From Chionis minor (taxonomy: Eukaryota > Chordata > Aves > Charadriiformes > Chionididae), in the NCBI GenBank assembly GCA_013398295.1, contig VZSF01010416.1, positions 580,098 through 644,097 on the forward strand: 64,000 bases of DNA. Direction: 5' to 3'. The notes beneath the pieces were generated by a model, which worked only from the letters and a program-made list of their open reading frames with translations, was not told the origin of the DNA and ran no database searches. The position numbers and the translations under genes are program-made. Of this stretch, positions 1-12,120 are shown one piece after another. Position 1 is the first letter of the stretch. Each line of letters begins with the position of its first letter.

Positions 1-3000
1 GGGCTTTGTTGTGGTCGTGAATAAATCTGAATTTACAGCAAGAGCATTAGATTGTATACAAGGAATATTTTTTACTTGACCTCTTGAAGTCTTGCATATG
101 AAATTGGGCTCTTCTCAGTTCTTCTAGAAATGAATGCCAGAAAAATACATTTTTTATTTTTAAAGTAGTGCTTAGCCTTAGGATTACACCGAAGACCTGG
201 GAAGTCCAAGGCAAAATGTTCTGTCTGTCACAATGCAAAAAAATTGCAATCTTTCTAATCCCTCAGGACAGAGGAGCCAGTCACAAACTGCTGTGTTGTC
301 CTAATATCTCTAGGAGAGGGACCAGTGCCACAGTACAGCATTGAGAGAAGGACTGGGATGCTGGTGGATCTGTTTTAATTCAGGACACTGTGGGATGTAA
401 AATGCAACAAATGCTTTCTCTCTCATTCTCTGTTTTTCTCTCTCCACACCCACCCTGCCACCCCCCCTCTTCCTTTTGAGGTAACAGCCAGCTCCCTCAG
501 AAAGAAACCTGACCCAAAAAGTAAAAAAAAACTGTAGCTGGAAGTTTCCAGTCATGTTGCAGTCAAAGCAAGGGGAGCAGCCTGGGCTGATGGACGAGGT
601 AAGATGCCGCTGGGCAGAAACAAGTGATCTGTGCTTTAGTGCGGTGGCCACAGCAGCTCTACTGTTAGTCCTGGAGCACTCTCTGAGTTCAGGGGCAGGG
701 TCTGCTTCATTCCATACTGGTGTTTCCAGACTTGGGTGCAGGATTCCTCCTACCTGCAGTGGGACTGTGAGCAAAACCACACTGGTTGTAGGCGCACCGG
801 GGAAAGGCAGATTTAAGCAGCGCCAGTAAAGGACACCTTCCCCTCTGTCTGAAACCCCACCTCCTGTTTTCCAGCAGGGTATTCAGAGAGCAGCCAGGGA
901 AGGCAGAAGCGTTTGTCCTGAGATGCTGCAGTGTCTTCCAGATCCTCTAAATGCCAGAACTGACCTTATGTTTTTTCCCCTGTTGCCATTTAACATTGCC
1001 TGTTCCCTCCCTAGCCATAATGCCCGTGAAAACACCCATGCTTCCAAACCCTTCTTGTTCCTTTATAGCCATGTTTTCATGCCGCTCTCATCACCACAAA
1101 ATTTTTGACTTCTGGTAGTAGAGGTGACTTGTGTCTATAACACTGTTTGTTCTCTTCGTCTTCTTATGGAGGTAAATTATCTGAAAGCGGCGAACTGCTT
1201 GTTTTGATAGAGTTTTATCATGCAAATGATGTATGTGCTTTGTGTGTGCGGGGAGGGTGTGCATATATGCGCCCATCTAAGTTGGTTTTAGAAGAGAACC
1301 CCAGTTCACAACAATCCAAAACTGCTGACCTCCAAGATATGGTGTGTAATTGATGGATTTCCTCAGGGTTCAGAAGGGATAAGGAGTAGCCAGTCCAATT
1401 AAGCTCTTTCCTCTGCAGCAGGGCTGAATTCATGCTGCTGGATTTTGTATTACTACTGCTGTTTGTCTAAAAGTGAACCCACAAGCCTTAGAGAAGCTCT
1501 AGTACTAGCTGTAGCACTTGAACAAGCTCTAATACAGTGCAACAATACACATATCCCAATACATCCCAGGAAGATATAACTGTGCCCAATGAGCTGGAAA
1601 AATGATAGCAGCACCTACCTTTTTATTAGTTTCTTTTCTTTTGGCTTCAGAGATTTTCCTGCTAGCCATGATCACATTTCTACCTAAATCTTAGTTTTCA
1701 TTAGAATGAAATAAGATAGCAATGGGTAAAAACGGCTGACATTTTTAAAGGAAAATATGTTTTGAAAAAGTGTTCTGCCATAGAAAAAAAATACTGGAAA
1801 ATCTTAACAGTCACATGGTAAGGAGAGAATAATGGCATAAATTAATTCAGTAGCTTATTACAGAACTGTGCTAACAATGTAAGAATTCAGTTTCTAACAA
1901 TCACAACATTTAGACTGCAAGAGAGACTCGGTGTGATTATTCATCCTACTCCTTACAATCTCAGGGACTATGGGAGCATTCCAGAGGGTAAAAGTTTTCC
2001 CTATAGAGAAAATCACAGACAAGGTAGGCAATTACATTTATCTAGGCGGAGCAGAAGCTCAGAGACATTAAAGGTGAGACATCGGAAAGTGCTCAAACAA
2101 TGCCCCCTTTGAAACATTTTTTGACACCATCAGAGTTAGGACAAGTAATATACCCTTTGAAGATATCACTTAAAAAGCTTTCCAAAATCTGTCAGTAATT
2201 CGAACCTCTTCTGCCCTATCTCAGACCACAGAATCCACTCGTTCCCTCTCCGGCAGCGTCAGCAACATACGAGCTACTTTCTCTCTCCCATTCACATGGC
2301 CATGACCCACAGCACTACGGTCAATGTGCAGTTACTGCACTGTAACAAGCCCAGTAAGTGCTTTTTCAGAGCAAGGTTTGGGATTATCCGCACGGGCCGG
2401 GAGATGTCTCATCCCTCTGACAGCATCGGGCAGCGGGAGAGTCCAGGGTGGTGGCTGGAGGATGGTGGGGCTGGGCCCTGCTGACACCGGCTGGCAGCCG
2501 TTCAGAACCAACATCCTTGGCTTTTGTGTAATTACCCCTTCGTTCCAGGGATATCTCTGAGCTGGAATGGCATGAGAAGCCTTCTTCCCGCAGCTGCCTC
2601 CCTCCCCCAGCCCATCCGAGGAGGGTTCCGCATTCTTTGGTCGCTAAAGTGGTGTGGGTTTGTGTGTGCGTGTATTACTGTGCTAACAGATACGTCGGGA
2701 AAGGAACCTCCTGTTAAGTTAAAATGCAACTGAGAGAAGCTTCCCGGCAAGATCGCATATGTTTTCCTTAAGATAAGACTTTAGAGCGATAATATCATTC
2801 CCCGCAAAAAGATTTTTCAGCTCCCATGACACCTGAAGCAAACAAACGTCTTGTGGCCCAGCATTGATAGATGCAACATGAAAAGCAATTTGATACCCTC
2901 TTCAAGGCTAAAAGGAAAAAGCCTTCTCACATGCTATACCAGGGGACTCGTGATGAGGGCGTTTTGTTCTTCCAGCCCTGGGATTCATTCTGCTGTCTTC

Positions 3001-3684
3001 CATTAATGTAAGTTTGCTGATATGAAGGGAGTTACACCACTGAGAACATGAAGAGAGTGGAGCTTTCTGTTGTGACAAGACCTGGAGGAATGGGAGATGA
3101 AAAATGTTCCCTGAAAGAACTGAAAATCTCCTTTAGACACTGAGAAATCGCTTCCATGTCAGCCTTCTGCTCCTGTTCCCCTCATTGAACGATGTTAGCT
3201 TCCCACATCCGCTTATCTCACGTCTCCATCTTAGCCTCTCAGCCACTCCACGCTCCCCAGCTGGACTTGTTGCTCCTCTGCAGGAGGAGCACCTCAGACA
3301 CAGATTCTTCTGCAGCCTCAGCTCATATCACTACTGCAGATAGAGATGTGGTCTCATGCTAATTTCATCTATTTCCTTCTATATACATCATGCCTGAAAA
3401 TGGCCTTCAGCTCTGCAATCATTGCTTGCATACTCTGCTCCCTAGGTTGCTCGTTACTATCACCACGAAGAACTTCTGTTCTGTTCCGCTTTCCTGCACT
3501 TCCCAGTCCCTCCTGTCTCTCTGACCCTTTTTATTGGTTATCCAGCCTCAAAGGATCGTTGCGTGATCAGTACTCTCACACAACCCCCACGACTCTTCCT
3601 GCATTGCAGGGTCTGTTCAAAGCACCGTTCCTGGGAGAAGGAATACCTCTCTGAAAGGGTGACATGATATATTTAATTAAATAA
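1..3684. other. Unannotated unique DNA
   Basis: No gene is recognised. Open frames up to 156 codons (310-780, minus) have no known domain. A GAG|GTAAGA donor-like site at 599 follows an in-frame ATG at 554, but no acceptor or homology supports an exon. Apart from the weak SINE call at 2.0 kb, nothing else stands out. Confidence 0.6.
2020..2095 (-). mobile_element. Possible MIR-like SINE relic
   Basis: The stretch GGAGCAGAAGCTCAGAGACA followed by TTAAAGGTGAGACATC resembles antisense MIR core ('ggaaactgaggcacagagaggttaagtgacttgcc'). Only about 40 bases are alignable by eye and several key positions differ, so this is a weak call. Confidence 0.28.
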
Positions 3685-3965
3685 CGTGAACTCCTTGCCA
3701 CGTGAAGCAATAGAAGTGAAAAGTTTATATGAGGGTCAAAAAATGAGGCAAATTCATGGAAGAAAAATCCATCAAGTCCTTTCAAAACCAAAGACACTAT
3801 CACTGGTTCCACAATGGCCTGAATGTGTGATTGCTGAAATTTGGAGACATGTTGTAGGGAAGCAGGGCTATCTTTGTGTTGGTCCTAGACTACCTCGTAG
3901 CTCTCTGCGCCTGGATGCCCCGGGAGGAAGCATATGCTGGTAGATTGGCCTTAGGCCTGGCAGGC
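3685..3965 (+). mobile_element. Decayed CR1/L3-type LINE 3' end
   Basis: The plus strand at 3689-3730 encodes NSLPREAIEVKSLY, the CR1-clade ORF2 C-terminal motif seen intact in the copy at 6.8-7.2 kb ([13 protein letters not shown]). The following sequence, through AATTCATGGAAGAAAAATCC and a final stretch resembling 'tagatggaccttaggtctga', follows the layout I recall for old amniote CR1/L3 3' ends. The reading frame is broken by many substitutions. The element is much older than the minus-strand CR1. Borders are approximate. Confidence 0.72.
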
Positions 3966-5289
3966 TCCAGATGTTGTTATATCCACCTGGAGTTTCCTTT
4001 GCATAACCGTGCCCAAATCCATCTCTCGCTCTCTTTACCCCATGGACTTCCAGTCTCCTGCACCAGTCTGCTGCAAGAGCCTCCTTCCAGCTTTCTGCTT
4101 TCCTTCTCGCTCAGAGATCTCTCCCCCACACCGTGCTTAATAGCTGAGGGGAGAAAACAATTACTTATCATGTAAATCTGCAAAACCTCTTAGGGTTCAA
4201 GACAATTTACATAACACAGGCCGTGTGCCTTAAAGCAATACCAGTGCCGGGGGGGGGGGGGGGGGGGGGGCAGCTCACGGAGGAAGTTACTTATTTTGTG
4301 GTTCACTCAGTTTGCCCAATGATTTCACATTTCAATCCACAGTTTGCTAACTTCTCTTTTGGAAATGCTGATGAAAATCTCCCGGAGTTCAGTGTAAGGT
4401 TTCTGGACTGTAGTCCCTGCAGGTGACTTTTACTTTTCAGTCTGTTTGGCTTCTCTTCTTCCCCGGGGGCTGCAGTCCTCCCTCCCCACCACCCAGTTGT
4501 GCAACAGGCTGCAGTTATTGACAGTCTCCCTTTGCGTTGACTCACTCACTCAGTGGCTGGATTCAGAGCTGGGGTGCAGGACACTCCTCCTTGTTTGCCA
4601 GGGAAGCCTATCTATCCTTCACTGTGCTCAATGTCGCCGAGGGAGGGCTGATAAAATCACGGCATTGTTCTTCCCTGGGATCCCTAAGGATGGTGTTTTA
4701 GGGAGGAGCTCTTGAAGGTATCTTTTACTAGTGAGCAAAGCAACTTCAATAAAAGCGCCACGGAAGCTTCTGCCGAAAACTTTAAATTCAAGCTTGCTTT
4801 CCTCCCCGGTTTATTTTGGGGGCAATTAAATGTTTCCTTTTGATTACTTGCCGTTCATGATGCTGGAGGGATAAGAAGAGAGGGGTTGGATCAGTTAAAT
4901 ATACACTTGAGCCCTTTTTATTACTTTTCATTTTCTTTTTGCTTTCCTTTATGCATAAGTCGGGACCGGAGCTTTCTGGAACTGGATTGCTCCTCTTTTT
5001 GTCTCAGTTTGCAGACTGGACCTCTAAAGTTTTCTCAGAGCAGCTGATACCTGTTGATGTATATTCAACCCTACAAACTTTTAAGAGTTCACCGGTTCTT
5101 AGTGGATATTCAATTATATTTCTTCTTACAGATACAGTTCATTACCATTCAGATGGTTAAAATAAAAATCACGCTAATACTGATTTCAGTAACTACATTT
5201 TGGTCATCTTTCACCTGAAAAATCTTGCAGGCAGAGTTCAGGATGCAGGTGTCTGCTGGTAGTGTGCGTGTTAGACCTATCAGAAAGTC
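3966..5289. other. Unannotated unique DNA
   Basis: Holds the 22-base G run and otherwise unremarkable sequence. The reading frames here are short and lack coding character. Confidence 0.6.
4249..4270. repeat. G homopolymer, 22 bases
   Basis: An uninterrupted run of 22 G residues, unusually long for a G/C mononucleotide tract. Expect length polymorphism and read errors here, and a strong guanine-stacking structure. Confidence 0.97.
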
Positions 5290-5545
5290 CACCAGAAATG
5301 TACTGTAATGATGCTAAACATATAAGGTGTAATATGGAATTAGGTGATCATTTTGACAATAGCCGGTTCATAGCAAGGATCTGGAACACCTTGCTGGAAG
5401 AAGTTATGTTTGCTAAACACCTACAGGGGTTAAAGGGACGACTGGACAAGTCTATGGGGAAAAATCTGTTAATGGCTATGAAATACAAAGCAACCAGATC
5501 TGGCTCAGAAAGCCCTTGGAGGCTGGGGGTTTTCCAAAGAAGCCT
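5290..5545 (+). mobile_element. Decayed CR1/L3-type LINE 3' end
   Basis: A frame on the plus strand reads IWNTLLEEVMFAKHLQGLKG followed by RLDKSM at about 5378-5460. This aligns with the CR1 ORF2 C-terminus (W-N-x-L-P-x-E-V-V, then F-K-x-R-L-D). Downstream, the segment with ATCTGGCTCAGAAAGCCC resembles the 3'UTR of ancient amniote CR1/L3 elements. The open frame that contains it (5262-5648) is therefore best read as a LINE remnant, not a gene. Same strand as the relic at 3.7 kb, separated by about 1.3 kb of unrelated sequence. Confidence 0.7.
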
Positions 5546-6799
5546 TGCCATGTATTTTCTCTGTTCTTATTCTTTTCCCAAGACATCCATTGTTCCCATT
5601 TGTCTTCCTCTTAGAAGCATCATCAGCCCATCCCTAAAAAAAACCTAAGAGCAATACTTGACAAAAGGGGTTTAAAGAAAAAGAAACTGAGGAGAAATCA
5701 AACAATTACAGAGATAATAAATGAAAGAATGGGGCAAAATATTACATTTTTAAAAAAAATTAAGAACAGGGGTGCAGAGAGGGACACTGAAGGGGACACT
5801 CCTTATGCAGCACCAGCCACTCCCTGAAGTTGTCCAAGGAGCCACAGCAGCAATCTAGGGCTGGAGACGGGTGGGACTTGGGAGAGGACACTGGTCTGAC
5901 AAGGCAGCTCTCATGTCCATCTTGCTGAGCTCATCTTCCTGCATATTTCATGAGACTCCAAACTTCAAACCCATTTTACTGGAGGGGAAATGTGACTGCA
6001 GGACATTGTGATTGAATAACCTATTTCAACCTGATGACTCATAGGTTGGTCTGGTTTTGTTTTGGTTTTGGTTTTTTTTGTCCTTCTGCTTTTCCTAGAA
6101 GACCAGCTTTGTGGAAAACATCTTTTCATCTGACACCAGTTCAAATATAATTTAATTTTAGTTTTGTTGACTGACCTCATCCCATGCCTGTCCAGCACTA
6201 GTTGCTGATGTGAAGCCCCGTTATCCTGAACACATTCATATGTGATATGCATGACAGACATCTCTTAGCCTACAGCAGGAACCTCATTAATGGCAGGAAA
6301 AGCCTATAGGCTTCCAGGGAGCCATTTTCACGAGAGACGTTTGCCTAAAGCTTATTATCTGCTTAATGTCTTTTATGTCCATCTCTCTGTCTCCTGTGTT
6401 TGAAAACATAGCCCTGAATGTAGGTCTTTATGTGGTCCTTTTGATGTGTGCTGGTGACCTGTGAGCTTCACCTCTTGCAAATGAAGGGGTCTCTGCACCT
6501 GCGGGCCTGGCAGACCTGTTCAATAGGTGAGGCAAGTCAAAGGGAAAGCACTAGACCTTGCAAATGCAGCTGCTTTATCCCGGCACTGGTTCAGTGGTGT
6601 AGCTTTGCAGGCAGTAGGGAGATGGCTTGGCAGAAGAGACCTACAGCTCTACTGCAAAGATAGGAGAATGACATAGCATTGTTTCTCGCACGCGGTTGAG
6701 CCAGCTGCCGGAGAGAACTGAGTGTGTGAGAGCACTGGGGAACGCACTTGGGTTGCACTGGTTTGAAGGCAGCAGCCATGGTTCTGGTGGACAGGGTGG
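5546..6799. other. Unannotated unique DNA
   Basis: Nothing recognisable except a TG/T-rich simple tract at about 6053-6080. Confidence 0.6.
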
Positions 6800-7234
6800 G
6801 AATCACAGCATCACAGAAAGTTAATGGCTGGAAGGGACCTCTAGAGATCATCTGGTCCAACCCTCCTGCCAGAGCAGGTCCACCTACAGCAGGTTGCACA
6901 GGATGACGTCCAGGTGGGTTTGGAATGTCTTCAGAGTCGGAGACTCTACCACCTCTCTGGGCAGCCTGTTCCAGTGCTCTGCCACCCTCAAAGTAAAGAA
7001 GTTTCTCCTCATGTTGAGACGGAGCTTCCTATATTCGATTTTATACCCATTGCCCCTTGTCCTGTCACTGAGTACTACTGAAAAAAGACTGGCCCCCTCC
7101 TCCTGGCACTCTCCCTTTAAGTATTTGTAAATATTGATGAGATTACTCCCTCAGTCTTCTCTTCTCCAGACTAAAAAGACCCAACTCCCCCAGCCTTTCC
7201 TCATAATAAAGATGTTCCAGCCCCATAATCATCA
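6800..7234 (-). mobile_element. CR1 LINE, 5'-truncated 3' end
   Basis: Read on the minus strand, this is the end of a CR1 non-LTR retrotransposon. About the last 67 codons of ORF2 (reverse transcriptase protein) are open and carry the family motifs [20 protein letters not shown] and [10 protein letters not shown]. They end at a stop codon at 6884-6886. Further 5', the frame holding [19 protein letters not shown] (near 7145-7200) is disconnected by frameshifts and a stop. After the stop, a short 3'UTR containing the typical tract around GGTTGGACCAGATGATCTCT leads into two imperfect 8-base tail units at 6800-6820. Similarity to CR1 ends near 7234, so this is a typical 5'-truncated insertion, dead for transposition. 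It is the best preserved repeat here and the main reason for calling the source avian. The subfamily cannot be fixed without a repeat library. Confidence 0.95.
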
Positions 7235-7423
7235 GAAAAATGTGTGCTGAGGATGGATAAATCAGAAAAGCAAGGCCACCTGCTTTCCCTTTCCACCCAT
7301 GCTTAAGGGTCTGCAGCTGTGCAAGACGGTGAACACTCCTGACTGAGGCCAAAACAGGAAGAGTGGAAACAGGGAAGGAAGTGGAAGAAGGTTGAATCAT
7401 CTCTTTTGAGGGATGTCATAATG

Positions 7424-7560
7424 CAGTGGTTCCCAACATGCAGTCCCTGAAGGGAGTTAAGTTGGAACAAGTCCCCAGAGCCACAAATCTTAAGTTTTGA
7501 AAGGCTGTAAAGTATCCCTGGGGGTGCAGATAGCATGATGCAGGAGGGGGTGATGTCCAC
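7424..7560 (+). mobile_element. Possible hAT DNA-transposon terminus
   Basis: Bases 7424-7437 are CAGTGGTTCCCAAC, identical to the common terminal inverted repeat start of hAT (Charlie-like) elements. A CCCTGGGGGTGCAG segment about 75 bases later is also in keeping with the inner terminal region of such elements. I see no matching inverted terminus (GTTGGGAACCACTG) downstream and no transposase, so at most a one-ended remnant is present. Confidence 0.35.
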
Positions 7561-10500
7561 ACCCTAGTACTCACTTCCTATTTGGGTGCCTACGTCATAA
7601 GAAGAGGATGTAGTGCCAGTTCACTACTCCTTCAGATGTTTCCCATTGTCCTCAGACAACCCTCTAAGCAAAAAAAGGCTGAGCTATTGGAGGGGACAGG
7701 TAGGGACAGTCTAAATGGAAAAGAAGTCGAGGAAGCCAAATGAGAAATAGAGAGCTTTGGAAATTCAGCCAAGTTCCAGAGAAATCCCTGGCAGAAGGTT
7801 TGGTATTGGCTCTGTTGGAAAGCTCTGAACAGCCTAAATTTGAAGAGTCTGAAAAAGTCATCCAGAACATCCTCGTGCAGAGCAAGGTGGCAAAATGAAG
7901 GATGCATCACTCTGTGATTACCTCATCAAAGAGCTTTCAAATGACTGTGGCCTTAGTTGCCCTTTCAGACCCAAAGGAGAGATTAGGGCCTCTGTATATG
8001 TGGAATTTGTGCAACAGGAGAGTCTTTGCCTTGTAGATCCACTATCTGGAGAATGAACTTATATGTGAGGGCTGAGGAAAGATCAGTCCAATGCCAGGAA
8101 AGACTCCCCCACCAGCTGGAGTGGAATCAAACACTCCCCTGGGTGAAGCTGGGTTATGCAACAGGGACCTCTGAGAAGATCTTGAAATTGAATCCTAGGG
8201 AGTCTTGCTCATCAGCCTTAGAAAACATACTTCTCCTGGAAGGCTCCGCATTTAATTGCTGGGGAAACTTGATCAGAGCAGAAAGCAGATTCCCAGCCTC
8301 TGGCTAAGCTGTTGGCTTTTCTCAGTGGTTTCTATCAACCATGTGCTTCTCAGAAAGTTCTTTTCAGGTGCATCTTTCCTGAAAGATTAAATGCCTCTCT
8401 GCAGATTACAGTGCTGGGGATTAATTGCCCCCTGAGGCTGAACAATTGATCTCTTAGGCCATGTGCACAGGATGCAAACCGCGTATAAAGCAGGAAGCAG
8501 AGAGGGTTTGCCACACAAAACAGTTGGGAAACATATTATTTAAGGATAATCTAATCTCTTACTTAAGGAAGAGAAATGGGGGAGGAGTACAGAACAAAGT
8601 CTGTCCTAGCAGTAAGAAATATTCAGTCCTAGACAGACACCCAAACTTTAGTTGCTGCAGGAATCTGGGGCTTAATCCAACTCCACCGAAGTTGATGAAA
8701 ACTTGTGAAGGTTGCATCCTCCATGCTGCGAGAAGTGAAGAGACATTTGAAAGATGGGAGACAATGGGGAGTTAAGGTTGCCGAAAATAAGAGAGAATTT
8801 CACAGAAGCAAGCACTTTTCAAACCCACGGAGACTTGGAAGGTCTGGAATTGAGGATACTAGTTTGGACAGTTACCAAGAGAGAGGAACTGCCTCAATAT
8901 TTTGATCATAATCTTGCTTCCCAGTCTGGTGTTCCTGCCTTCTCTTTCCCAAATTTATTTAGGTTTACCGAGACTGACTTCCTAGATGCTATCTGGTTAA
9001 CTAGCTACATCCATGTTTGTATAACAGCAAGTCCTTATGCAGCTCTCTGTGTAATATTTCACTCTTGGTAGTTACTTCAGATGCCCCGTATCATAGGGTG
9101 CATCAGGCTGCTGCTGGTGTGGGACTGTCTGAGCTCCCGTTTACTCTGTTGGATGAGGAAATGAGCTTCAAAAACACTCTGCCTTTTTTGGAGGACAGAG
9201 ACCGATGGGTTGCAAGATGGGAGCAGATGTGTTAGATGATATCTAGAGTCCACTCACAGATTAAATAAACCATTGTGATAATATACCAGGACTTGTGGTT
9301 ATGGCAGACAGCATATTTATCACATGACAGTGAGTCACTTAGTGGGTTTGTTTTCTTCCCATCCTTTTACCTCTCGTTTATCGCTGGTGGTGGGTAAGTC
9401 AGAGTGTGATCTTTACAAAGGCCACTGAAACGCTTCCTCTGGAGAATGCTGATTTGAGACAATTGGAGCTAGAGCGGGAGGATTCCTGTTCGAACATTTT
9501 TGGTGAAAAATGCATATTCAGTGACACCAAACTGTAAATTCATTTCATTTTCTGTTGTAGAAAGGAAATAAAGAAGTAAGAAGTCAGAACAGTTCTTTTT
9601 GGTGGTTTCCAAATTAAAGGCTTGGATTTTCCCATGTTGAGACTCTACATGTCACAGATTATTTTTTGTGTCTTGTTTGAATTCTTGAAATGGAAAAGAA
9701 AATATTTTAGCTGATTTTGTTCCCATTTCATCAGATACTTGAGAAAGAAATTTCAGATCAAGCCAACATTTTATTTCAATATTTAATTTGGAAGTGGCAG
9801 GAAATTGAAATACCCATCACTCCAGCAGTTCAGATTAGAAGTCAAATTTTATATTTCCATGGAGCTCCCACTCCTCATCTCGAGAGCTCCCAGCCCTCTG
9901 CATAGTTATAGAGGAGGACAGAATAAACACCTGGCCAGTGCACTGAAAAATGAGTGTCTGGTGCCCTCTATGGGTCCATACAAAACGATGGGCCTGAGTC
10001 TGACCCCCGTATTTCAGCGTTCGTGCCTCAAAACCAGATTTAGGAGATTGTGAAATGAGCAGTTTACCCCTCTGACCAAGACAACGTCGACGAATGCAAG
10101 TTACTTTTGAAACAAAATTTGAAATTGAGCTTTAAAAATGTGCCTTTTGGCCCAGAAAGCAGGAGCATGATTTTTTGGGAAGACAAGAGCTGATTTTTAT
10201 TTTTTTTAAAAAAAAAGTTTATTGGCTCTTAATCAGGTCTAATGTGGCATGAATGAAATGCAACAGGTCACTCCCAGGGAAACAAAGCAGCAGGGTCTTG
10301 CTCCAGGACATTTCCCTCAAACTACATGTGTACTGCAGCTGAAGGTGCAAAGTCTCTATATCTGCATACCTAAGCTGGCTTAATTTATTCAGTTGGGGTA
10401 GTACTAGTGACAAAACTGACTTTTTGAACAGCCTCTGCTCAGAGGCAGCCTTTCTTATTTAGCAACTGGAGTCAATAAGCTGGCTTCAGTATCACCAAAC

Positions 10501-11744
10501 CCCAAGAGATGCTTCAACCTGACAGTGTAGGAACAGCCCTCATTTTCAGTAAAATGCTCAAGGTGGAGGGAGCTGAGAGGTACGGTCTGCTGAGGTTTTT
10601 TGCAAACCAATTTACGAAGGTGCCAGAAATAACATGGAGTGCTGGCTGGGATGAGAGCAGTTTTTGGTACTGAGACTTCCTGTGCAGTGCTGATAAAATA
10701 AACTCTACTTACCTTTCCCTGCTTCCCCACACTGATGTGGCTTGTTGCAAAGTTCATCTCTCCCACCCCTTCTTTCTCATTTATTTCCTCCAGCGAATAT
10801 GACGGTGGCATGGGAAACTGGATTGACAGGCTTGAAAACTGAAGGTCTCTATGCTAAGACCTGGCAAAGTCCAAATTACAAGCAAGTCTAAAATCTTTTC
10901 TCTCCAGCTTTCGAGTTGTGCCCAGAGAAGTCACTCAAAGGGAATCTGAGACCTGTGCATCTCACTGGTACCCAGCCTCTCTCAGGGTATGCAGGGCAAC
11001 CAGGGTCTTCCAGAATGTGGGTTGTGACAAAGCAATGAACAGGATGCCAAGGGCTGAGTGTGGTCCTGAGACCTGGCAGCAGAAGGGACAAGACAGCGAT
11101 GGTGGTGGGACCAGTGACTGGCACTGGCTGCTGCTTCCTGAGTGAGTTGTAGCAAACCCTGTCCCTCAGACCACAGTGACCCAAATCCCCAAACTCTTGA
11201 TGGCATCTAAGCTCTGTCAGCATGTGGCGATCCCCTTGAATTTCTGTGGCCGCAGCCCATCTCCATGTTGCCGATAGCAACTTCCCACCATCCTCTGCTT
11301 TGCCAGCACTGGTCCTGAATGGAAGAGATTGTATATTCACCTAGAATTGACTTTTTTTCTCTGACAGAAAGCAAGAGAGGTGCATATAGAGCCAAACTTT
11401 ACAGGGCCTGATTGATTTGAAAAGAGAGGGAAGGAAAAAAAGTCTTAGGTGCGGTTTGCCTTGTAAAGTATGTGTTTCCCTGCTGGTAAGGTATGTATAT
11501 GAGTTTCCCTCCAATTCAAAGCAAGCTCTGTTCATCTCTTAAGCTCCTGTGTTGCCAGGATGGGCACTTTATGAGCGAGCAATCCATTCTGCAACTGGGA
11601 GCAAGGAAGAGTGAGGTTGCAATGTGCAGCTGACCAGAGACATTTTCCTGCCGCAGGTTATTGGGTCAGATGGTGTGGCTTATTGCTAGGTTTCTTCAGC
11701 AATGCAGACACCTTAATGCCAGAAATGGTTTGCAAATGATTTAA
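7561..11744. other. Unannotated unique DNA
   Basis: No known gene or clear repeat. A motif of the amniote 'cattgaagtcaatg' type lies at 8674-8702, and a T-run/A-run inverted pair lies near 10200. The exon-like segment at 10.7-10.8 kb is listed separately. Frames of up to 150 codons (10888-11340, minus) have no recognisable domain. Confidence 0.55.
10713..10838 (-). other. Exon-like segment with splice sites, unproven
   Basis: On the minus strand, an AG at 10839-10840 is followed by 126 bases (42 codons, in phase) that read through SLEEINEKEGVGEMNFATSH. The segment ends exactly at AAAG|GTAAGTA (donor bases 10707-10712). The composition looks protein-like, with purine-rich stretches typical of splicing enhancers. 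The acceptor has a poor pyrimidine tract. The frame continues past the donor to 10455 in a longer 118-codon open frame. Family unknown. Confidence 0.18.
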
Positions 11745-12120
11745 TCAGATCCCTTGAGTGTCACTGACTGATGTATCCCACCTTGTGCTGACCTGAATCA
11801 TATGAGAATTCACCGCTTCCCCTGGTAGTTTGTCCTAAAATTAATCATCCTCTCTGTTCAAAATGTGTCTTTTATTTCTCAGTTTCTGGCTCTGCCTTTC
11901 AGGCACAGACTGTAGCTATGCCTTTCTCTGCTGGCTGAAAGAGTCCATTCACCTGTGGTATTTTCACTAGGTGAAGATATTTTTACTTTCTAATTAATTT
12001 GTCTCTATTGATTTTGATAACCAATCAAGCTCTAAATTAATTGTTGAGAAGTGTTTTGTCTATCCCCTTACTTCTGGTATTGTGTTTTTCCTCAAAAGAA
12101 CCCCTCTCTAAACTTTGATA
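11745..12120 (-). mobile_element. Decayed CR1-type LINE, antisense
   Basis: On the minus strand the sequence runs from a partial N-terminal side near 12120 to the ORF2 C-terminal motif DKLPGEAVNSH at about 11800-11835, a decayed form of the [11 protein letters not shown] motif. The plus-strand reading (a pyrimidine-rich run with CTTCCCCTGGTAGTTTGTCC, then TATGCCTTTCTCTGCT) is the usual antisense appearance of an old amniote CR1 in this part of ORF2. Stops and indels interrupt every frame. Borders are uncertain by tens of bases; AT-rich sequence up to about 12350 may also belong to it. Confidence 0.68.

Noticed and set aside
310..780. 156-codon minus-strand frame
   Set aside because: Composition follows pyrimidine-rich simple sequence; no motif or homology is recognised.
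10888..11340. 150-codon minus-strand frame
   Set aside because: No known domain; overlapping frames on both strands look equally open.
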